The position numbers and the translations under genes are program-made. A stretch of DNA of 11,056 nucleotides, from the NCBI GenBank assembly GCA_900549685.1, contig UROX01000080.1, positions 1 through 11,056 on the forward strand, given 5' to 3'. This document shows positions 6,513-11,056 of the stretch, piece after piece (positions within the stretch are counted from its first letter, which is position 1; every line of letters begins with the position of its first letter). Below the pieces are notes generated by a model, which saw only the letters and a program-made list of their open reading frames with translations, was not told where the DNA came from and made no database searches. This DNA comes from an uncultured Alistipes sp. Its GTDB lineage: Bacteria > Bacteroidota > Bacteroidia > Bacteroidales > Rikenellaceae.

Positions 6513-7562
6513 ATGTATAAGAAAATCCTTCGTCCGCTGCTTTTCCGTCTTTCTCCGGAAACGATTCACCGCATCATCGTAACGTGCCTCAGGGTCGTTC
6601 ATTACATTCCCGGATCGGGGTTGGCGATGCGGGCGATCTTTTCGGTCCGGCATCCGTCGCTCGAACGCGAGGTGTTCGGCATCAAGTTTCCCAATCCGGT
6701 CGGTATCGCTGCCGGGTTCGACAAAGACGCCGAAGTGTTCGAGGAACTGCATTCGCTGGGATTCGGATTCACCGAGATCGGGACGGTCACGCCCAAGGGG
6801 CAGAGCGGCAACCCGCGTCCGAGATTGTTCCGTCTGCCGCTCGACGGTGCGATCATCAACCGTATGGGATTCAACAACCACGGGGTGGAAAATGCGCTGC
6901 GGCATCTGCGCCGTCGCAAACGGGGCCGCATCATCGGCGGCAATCTGGGAAAAAATACGCTGACGCCCAACGAGGCGGCGCCGGCCGACTACCTGAAGTC
7001 GTTCCGTTCGCTGTACGAATACGTCGATTATTTCGTCATCAACGTCAGCTGTCCGAACGTCGCCAACCTGACACATCTTCAGGACAAGGACAACCTTCGG
7101 GAAATTCTGGGCGGACTCACCGAGTTCCGCAGGGGACAGAACCAGTACCGTCCGATTCTGTTGAAAATTTCGCCCGATCTGACCGAACCGCAGATCGACG
7201 ACATGATCGCCGTTCTGTCCGAATGCGGTATCGACGGCATCGTGGCGACGAACACCACCACGAGCCGCGAGGGACTCGCGACGCCTGCCGAGACGGTGGC
7301 GCAGATCGGTCGGGGCGGTCTCAGCGGAGCGCCGCTCACCCGGCGTTCGCTGGAGACGGTGCGTTACATCCACCGCAAGACCGAGGGCCGGTTCCCGATC
7401 ATCGGCGTGGGCGGCATCATGACCGAAGACGATGCCGTGGCCATGCTCGAGGCCGGAGCCAGTCTCGTCCAGGTTTATACGGGCTTCATCTACAACGGCC
7501 CGAAATTCGTCAAACGCATCTGTAAACGCCTGAAAGCCGAGGCGGAAACGAAAAAAGAATAG
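6513..7562 (+). CDS. pyrD: Dihydroorotate dehydrogenase (quinone), class 2 PyrD
   Basis: PyrD oxidises dihydroorotate to orotate, the fourth step of pyrimidine synthesis, passing electrons through FMN to membrane quinone. The 349-residue length and the N-terminal extension of about 48 residues before the barrel, rich in basic and hydrophobic residues, mark the membrane-associated class 2 type. FMN and substrate motifs are intact: AAGFDKD (66-72), EIGTVTPKGQSGNPRPR (88-104), NRMGFNN (116-122), GGNLGKN (142-148), LKISPD (217-222), ATNTT (245-249), GLSGAPL (269-275), GVGGI (298-302) and YTGFIYNGP (322-330). Position 180, in NVSCPN (177-182), is Cys where class 2 enzymes such as E. coli PyrD use a catalytic Ser (Ser175); Cys is the base in class 1 enzymes. 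The gene has its own promoter box and a strong terminator, so it is probably monocistronic. Confidence 0.97.
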   Translation: MYKKILRPLLFRLSPETIHRIIVTCLRVVHYIPGSGLAMRAIFSVRHPSLEREVFGIKFPNPVGIAAGFDKDAEVFEELHSLGFGFTEIGTVTPKGQSGNPRPRLFRLPLDGAIINRMGFNNHGVENALRHLRRRKRGRIIGGNLGKNTLTPNEAAPADYLKSFRSLYEYVDYFVINVSCPNVANLTHLQDKDNLREILGGLTEFRRGQNQYRPILLKISPDLTEPQIDDMIAVLSECGIDGIVATNTTTSREGLATPAETVAQIGRGGLSGAPLTRRSLETVRYIHRKTEGRFPIIGVGGIMTEDDAVAMLEAGASLVQVYTGFIYNGPKFVKRICKRLKAEAETKKE

Positions 7563-7590
7563 ATTTTCCTGCGATCCTGCGAGGAACGTT

Positions 7591-7631
7591 CAGCCGGGGG
7601 ACAGAGGCATCTCTGTTCCCCGGCTGTTTTT
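7591..7631 (+). terminator. Strong intrinsic terminator of pyrD
   Basis: A 16-bp stem (7591-7606 with 7611-7626, one G-T wobble) closes a 4-base GCAT loop and is followed by five T (7627-7631). It lies 28 bases past the pyrD stop and is one of the clearest terminators in the window. Confidence 0.95.
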
Positions 7632-7986
7632 CGGGTATTCGGAGTGGCTCCGGAGCCTCAGGGGGCCGGGGCGTAACCGATTTCTCCCGCCCGGGTTCGA
7701 AACGGAACGAGGCCACCGTTCGACGCATGCCGCCGATAGGGGCGGGGGCCATAAGGATAATGCGCTATCGCATGTCCCGATATATACCGACGGTCGTCGC
7801 TGCCGTCCGGTTTTTCGGATAACGGCAGCGGGGCTCCGCCGGGGTAAGGGAAAGTTGCGAGGGGGACATGTCCTGTCGTCGTGAATGATTGCAGTCGGTA
7901 CGGAATGCTGCCTGCGGATCGCAATATACAATTGTCCCGAGATATGGAAAAATATCGCCGGACGGACAACCTGTCGCGAAAGTCGG

Positions 7987-7994
7987 TATCTTTG
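7987..7994 (+). promoter_or_regulatory. Putative -7 promoter element of cinA
   Basis: TATCTTTG matches TAnnTTTG and is identical to the boxes of the ureohydrolase and ftsY genes. It ends 98 bases before the cinA ATG at 8093, giving a leader of roughly 90 bases. It also rules against translation beginning at the earlier in-frame ATG at 7889. Confidence 0.6.
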
Positions 7995-8079
7995 TCCGCA
8001 ACGAACCGTCCTCCGGTCCTGCATTCCCGGTATGCTTGTTTCGGGGAAAAGGAAAGAGACTTCCGGCGGACGTTAAATC

Positions 8080-8090
8080 GGGAGAAAGAG
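8080..8090 (+). promoter_or_regulatory. Shine-Dalgarno-like site deciding the cinA start
   Basis: The purine run GGGAGAAAGAG contains GGAG eight bases before the ATG at 8093. This is the only convincing ribosome binding site in the window, where other starts lack one, and it supports 8093 as the start. Confidence 0.6.
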
Positions 8091-8092
8091 CG

Positions 8093-9364
8093 ATGCAGGC
8101 AGAAATCATTACCATCGGCGACGAGATCCTTATCGGACAGATCGTCGATACCAACTCGGCATGGATCGGCAGCAGGCTGAATGCCGCAGGGATCAGGATC
8201 CATCGGATCACATCGGTGTCCGATACAGAAGACGAAATATCGCGGGCCGTGACCGATGCCCTGTCGCGGTCGGAGATCGTGTTGTGTACGGGCGGTCTCG
8301 GTCCGACGAAGGACGACATCACCAAACATACGCTCGCCCGGCTGTTCGGCATGACGCTCGTGCGCGACGAAGCCGTTTTCGAACAGGTGCGCGAAATGAC
8401 GGCTCTGCGGCATATCGACTTCAACGAACTCAACCAGGGGCAGGCGCTCGTGCCGGACGGATGCACCGTGCTGAAAAACCGGTGCGGAACGGCTCCGGGC
8501 ATGTGGTTCGAACGGGACGGCCGGGTGCTCGTCTCGATGCCGGGCGTGCCGTTCGAGATGAAAACGCTGGTCGAGGAGCAGGTGCTTCCGCGGCTGTGCG
8601 AGCATTTCCGCCTGCGGGCCATTGTCCATAAAACGGCCATCACATTCGGGTTGGCCGAGTCGATTCTGGCCGAGTCGATCGCTCCGTGGGAGCGTGCGCT
8701 GCCTCCTTACCTGCATTTGGCCTATTTGCCCAGCGCACTGAATATCCGGCTCCGCCTGTCGGCCTACGATGTGGACGGACGCGAAGCCGCCGCCGAAATA
8801 GACCGGCAGTTCGAACGGCTGGAACAGCTGATTCCCTACCGTGTCGTCGGCTACGGCGATGCCTCGCTCGAAAGTGCGACCGGCGAATTGCTCGAACGTC
8901 GCTCCGCGACGGTCGCGGCGGCGGAATCCTGCACGGGCGGCAATATCGCCCATCGTTTTACGGCTCTGCCCGGAGCTTCGGCCTATTTCCGGGGCGGGGT
9001 AGTGGCTTATTCCAACGAGGTCAAGACGGCGCTGTTGGGCGTCGATCCTTCCGATCTGGAGCGTTACGGAGCCGTGAGCCGTCCCGTGGCCGAGCAGATG
9101 GCCGAGGGTGTGAGACGGGCGACGGGGGCTACCTACGGTATTTCGACGACCGGCATTGCGGGGCCGTCGGGCGGTACGACCGACAAGCCGGTCGGGACGG
9201 TATGGATGGCTGTGGCGGGTCCCGAAGGCGTGTTCTCGACCCGGATGGTTTTCGGGTCGCTTCGCGAGCAAAATATCGAACGGGCCTCGTCCCATGCGAT
9301 CAACCTGTTGCGGCTGCGCTTGTGCGGTGCTCCGGATCATGGAATCGATACGGTCCGGTACTGA
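8093..9364 (+). CDS. cinA: CinA family protein: MocF-like domain plus NMN deamidase (PncC) domain
   Basis: The 423-residue product has the full two-domain CinA architecture. The N-terminal molybdopterin-binding-like domain (COG1058, about 1-170) shows AEIITIGDEILIGQ at 3-16, TGGLGPTKDDIT at 66-77 and MPGVPFEM at 149-156; in characterised relatives it is an ADP-ribose pyrophosphatase. After a linker, the C-terminal domain (about 258-411) is PncC, with the signature AAAESCTGG at 275-283 and STTGIAGPSGG at 351-361; it converts NMN to nicotinate mononucleotide in NAD salvage. Both activities recycle pyridine nucleotide breakdown products in the cytoplasm. The old name comes from competence-induced expression in Streptococcus; no recA or competence gene is nearby here. 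The start at 8093 is chosen because protein similarity begins there and a purine-rich ribosome site precedes it. Confidence 0.96.
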   Translation: MQAEIITIGDEILIGQIVDTNSAWIGSRLNAAGIRIHRITSVSDTEDEISRAVTDALSRSEIVLCTGGLGPTKDDITKHTLARLFGMTLVRDEAVFEQVREMTALRHIDFNELNQGQALVPDGCTVLKNRCGTAPGMWFERDGRVLVSMPGVPFEMKTLVEEQVLPRLCEHFRLRAIVHKTAITFGLAESILAESIAPWERALPPYLHLAYLPSALNIRLRLSAYDVDGREAAAEIDRQFERLEQLIPYRVVGYGDASLESATGELLERRSATVAAAESCTGGNIAHRFTALPGASAYFRGGVVAYSNEVKTALLGVDPSDLERYGAVSRPVAEQMAEGVRRATGATYGISTTGIAGPSGGTTDKPVGTVWMAVAGPEGVFSTRMVFGSLREQNIERASSHAINLLRLRLCGAPDHGIDTVRY

Positions 9365-9834
9365 TTCCTGCGACGGCCGGTTGCGGTGTACGGCCGTTCG
9401 GATCATGGTTTGCCGATCCCGCGCTGTCCCTCGCGGTTGCAATTGCCCGTTCTTCGTGTAACGGATTTCTGTGATGTTTTTCGGAACCGGAGTGTCTGTC
9501 TGGTTGCAGTCGGGGTATCCCGCCTGCAGTTCCGGCAGGGGCTGATGCCGCAGTCCGGAAACGCGACGGTCGGGACAAGAGCCGGCCCGCTGAAACATCC
9601 GTCCGCGTTCGCAGTCTCGTCGTGTGCCCGGAGCGGTTTTTCTTATTCCTGCCGGTAGGGTAGGGCACTGCCCGGAGACTGTGAGGTGCTGCGAAAAATG
9701 TCCGGATAGAATATCGAAAAACGGGCGGGCCGCAGATCGACGAATGTCATCTGCGGCCCGCCCGTTGTCTGCCGGTGTTTTTGTCGCCGGCCGGAAGTAT
9801 ATTGCTGAACGATTTCGCCCGAAAGCTGTTTCGG
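9365..9834. other. Gene-free 470-base region between convergent cinA and ftsY
   Basis: The region contains the ftsY terminator at 9717-9765 and a weak 7-bp stem just after cinA (9373-9379 with 9391-9397) that lacks a T-run. Open frames here are short and resemble no family. No promoter box of the TAnnTTTG type is visible on either strand, as expected between converging genes. Confidence 0.6.
9717..9765 (-). terminator. Very strong intrinsic terminator of ftsY
   Basis: Bases 9721-9737 and 9749-9765 are perfectly complementary over 17 bp, very GC-rich, with an 11-base loop. On the minus strand the stem runs straight into a T-tract (the A-run at 9717-9721). It begins about 70 bases past the ftsY stop. 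Plus-strand readthrough from cinA meets the same stem but only a poor T-tract, so it may slow or stop that transcript too. Confidence 0.93.
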
Positions 9835-10794
9835 CTACTCGCCGAACAGGCTGTCTACGAACTCGCGGCGGTCGAAGACCTGCAACTGGTCGATGCCTTC
9901 GCCGACGCCGATGTAGCGCACGGGTATCTTGAACTGGTCGCTGATGCCGATCACGACGCCTCCTTTGGCCGTGCCGTCGAGTTTGGTGATCGTCAGCGAG
10001 GTGACCTGCGTGGCCTGCGTGAACTGTTTGGCCTGTTCGAAGGCGTTCTGTCCCGTCGAGCCGTCGAGTACCAGCATCACTTCGTGCGGAGCGTCGGGAA
10101 TCACCTTGGCCATCACGTTGCGGATTTTGGTCAGCTCGTTCATCAGGCCGATCTTGTTGTGCAGACGGCCCGCCGTGTCGATGAGCACGACGTCGGCATC
10201 GTTGGCCACGGCGCTGCGCAGCGTGTCGAAGGCCACCGACGCAGGATCGGAACCCATTTCCTGACGGATCATCGTCACGCCGGCCCGTTCGGCCCATACG
10301 GCCAGCTGGTCGATGGCCGCCGCACGGAACGTATCAGCCGCTCCGATATAGACTTTCTTGCCTGCGTTCTTGAGTTTCGAGGCCAGCTTGCCGATCGTCG
10401 TCGTCTTGCCGGCGCCGTTCACGCCCACGACCATCACGACATAGGGCATGCCGTTGCGTTTCGAGTAGTCGGGTCCGTCGCCCGCTCCGTCTTTGTTCTC
10501 CTCGAGCAGGGCGGTGATCTCGTCGCGCAGAATGCCGTTCAGTTCCGCAGCGTTCATATATTTGTCGCGGGCCGCACGCGCTTCGATGCGCTCGATGATG
10601 CGCAGGGTCGTATCGACGCCCACGTCCGAGGTGATGAGCACCTCTTCCAGATCGTCGAGCACCTCGTCATCGACCTTCGACTTGCCGGCCACGGCGCGGG
10701 CCAGTTTCGAAAAGACGCCCTGCTTGGTCTTTTCGAGTCCCTTGTCGAGGTCTTTCTTGTTGTCTTTTTTTGAAAAGAAGTTGAACAATGCCAT
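9835..10794 (-). CDS. ftsY: Signal recognition particle receptor FtsY
   Basis: FtsY is the SRP receptor GTPase that docks SRP-ribosome-nascent chain complexes at the membrane and hands them to SecYEG. The 319 residues form an NG core: a helical N domain (about 20-105) and a GTPase domain with G1 GVNGAGKTTT (124-133), G2 DTFRAAA (154-160), G3 DTAGR (206-210), G4 TKLD (270-273) and G5 GVGEG (296-300). The long acidic A domain of E. coli FtsY is absent; only a short basic N terminus (MALFNFFSKKDNKK) precedes the N domain and probably serves as the membrane-binding helix. The gene has its own -7 box 24 bases upstream and a strong terminator downstream, so it looks monocistronic. In many Bacteroidota ftsY follows rpmB, rpmG and a DUF4295 gene; none lies in the 262 bases upstream here. 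Confidence 0.98.
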   Translation of the reverse strand: MALFNFFSKKDNKKDLDKGLEKTKQGVFSKLARAVAGKSKVDDEVLDDLEEVLITSDVGVDTTLRIIERIEARAARDKYMNAAELNGILRDEITALLEENKDGAGDGPDYSKRNGMPYVVMVVGVNGAGKTTTIGKLASKLKNAGKKVYIGAADTFRAAAIDQLAVWAERAGVTMIRQEMGSDPASVAFDTLRSAVANDADVVLIDTAGRLHNKIGLMNELTKIRNVMAKVIPDAPHEVMLVLDGSTGQNAFEQAKQFTQATQVTSLTITKLDGTAKGGVVIGISDQFKIPVRYIGVGEGIDQLQVFDRREFVDSLFGE

Positions 10795-10818
10795 GTCGGA
10801 ATGCGATTAATTTATAGG

Positions 10819-10826
10819 CAAAGATA
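10819..10826 (-). promoter_or_regulatory. Putative -7 promoter element of ftsY
   Basis: CAAAGATA on the plus strand is TATCTTTG on the minus strand, an exact TAnnTTTG match ending 24 bases before the ftsY ATG. It is one half of a perfect palindrome with a matching box facing the other way. Confidence 0.65.
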
Positions 10827-10827
10827 A

Positions 10828-10835
10828 TATCTTTG
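10828..10835 (+). promoter_or_regulatory. Divergent plus-strand -7 box
   Basis: TATCTTTG on the plus strand, separated by one base from the oppositely facing ftsY box. It could start a rightward transcript near 10840. No convincing protein gene follows in the remaining 220 bases, so its target, if any, is a non-coding RNA or a gene beyond the window. Confidence 0.35.
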
Positions 10836-10866
10836 TAATCGTAGACGCATTTTCGCGGAAATAATT

Positions 10867-10874
10867 TATATTTG
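10867..10874 (+). promoter_or_regulatory. Second plus-strand -7-like box
   Basis: TATATTTG fits TAnnTTTG and lies in an AT-rich stretch. It precedes, by six bases, an ATG that opens a 13-codon frame (10881-10922, MHETFITRLPMDR). With AT-rich sequence a chance match is fairly likely. Confidence 0.3.
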
Positions 10875-10981
10875 TCCCTCATGCACGAAACTTTCATAAC
10901 CCGATTGCCTATGGATAGATAACGTACGGAAGACGATATTTTCCCGTTCCCGACCGGAAGTCGGAGGCGGTATACATAAAA

Positions 10982-11054
10982 GACGTTAACTTTATATTCT
11001 TGCTTCTGAAACTTCGACACTTTCAAAAGCCGTCAAGAGTAAAGTTCAAACGTC
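10982..11054. repeat. Long imperfect hairpin at the window edge, possible non-coding RNA or terminator
   Basis: The outer arms GACGTT (10982-10987) with AACGTC (11049-11054) and AACTTTA (10988-10994) with TAAAGTT (11040-11046) give 13 bp with a 2-base bulge. Inside, TCTTG (10998-11002) can pair with CAAGA (11034-11038), and TGAAA (11007-11011) with TTTCA (11021-11025). This rod with internal bulges looks more like folded RNA than a DNA operator. Read on the minus strand it is followed by TTTTAT, so it might instead terminate a minus-strand gene lying beyond the window. I cannot assign a family. Confidence 0.45.
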
Positions 11055-11056
11055 CA

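Larger units (their letters stand above)
7563..8092. other. Gene-free 530-base region between pyrD and cinA
   Basis: Beyond the pyrD terminator (7591-7631) the region holds a 9-bp hairpin at 7798-7830 (CGCTGCCGT with ACGGCAGCG), which has no T-run on either side, and the cinA promoter box (7987-7994). The cinA frame stays open from 7889, but that stretch precedes and spans the promoter box and does not look like protein. I see no RNA gene or mobile element. Confidence 0.55.

Noticed and set aside
7889..8092. A 68-codon in-frame extension at the N terminus of cinA.
   Set aside because: CinA family similarity starts at the ATG at 8093, which has a purine-rich ribosome site, and the promoter box at 7987 lies inside the extension.
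7658..10297. An 879-codon open frame on the minus strand running antisense to cinA and across part of ftsY.
   Set aside because: Its translation is rich in Arg, Gly and Ala with no recognisable domain, it crosses a strong terminator, and both overlapped genes are clearly real in other frames. Long antisense frames are common in GC-rich genes.
10881..10922. A 13-codon plus-strand frame (MHETFITRLPMDR) just after a -7-like box.
   Set aside because: Too short to judge, no ribosome site, no downstream gene visible to be regulated; kept only as context for the divergent promoter.
10667..11026. A 119-codon minus-strand frame overlapping the 5' end of ftsY.
   Set aside because: It runs through the ftsY promoter, overlaps ftsY in another frame by more than 120 bases, and its translation looks like translated intergenic AT-rich sequence.
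1..11056. Searched for insertion sequences, prophage genes, CRISPR arrays, toxin-antitoxin or defence modules and known riboswitches.
   Set aside because: No transposase, integrase, repeat-spacer pattern or defence-type protein is visible; all eight genes are common housekeeping functions.

Overview
The window reads as ordinary chromosome of a GC-rich member of the Bacteroidota, most likely Alistipes or another Rikenellaceae relative. Three things suggest this. Seven of the eight genes have a TAnnTTTG box within 100 bases of the start codon, which is the -7 element used by the Bacteroidota primary sigma factor. Most starts lack a Shine-Dalgarno sequence. The protein set and the FKBP lipoprotein are of Bacteroidota type. 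The genus is an inference from composition and gene content, not from a database match.

Layout: plsY (+, glycerol-3-phosphate acyltransferase) is followed by its own terminator and a 586-base gene-free stretch. A minus-strand block then reads, in transcription order, agmatinase-family ureohydrolase -> nhaA -> FKBP-type lipoprotein. The ureohydrolase and nhaA may share a transcript; the FKBP gene has its own promoter-like box and a strong terminator. After a 632-base divergent intergenic region come three plus-strand genes that look separately transcribed: pdxB (vitamin B6 synthesis), pyrD (quinone-linked dihydroorotate dehydrogenase) and cinA (NMN deamidase/competence-damage family). ftsY (SRP receptor) lies on the minus strand, convergent with cinA, with a perfect 17-bp terminator stem between them. 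The last ~260 bases are clearly more AT-rich and hold the ftsY promoter, a perfect 17-bp palindrome made of two back-to-back -7 boxes, and a 73-base imperfect hairpin cut close by the window end.

The genes serve separate housekeeping tasks (phospholipid, pH/sodium homeostasis, envelope protein folding, amino acid/polyamine metabolism, PLP, pyrimidine, NAD salvage, membrane targeting) and show no sign of forming one pathway. I see no insertion sequence, prophage, CRISPR array, defence system or rRNA/tRNA gene. The best leads are regulatory or enzymatic details: the ftsY divergent palindrome, the edge hairpin, orphan terminators, a Cys where class 2 PyrD normally has its catalytic Ser, and an FKBP domain lacking several usual active-site residues.
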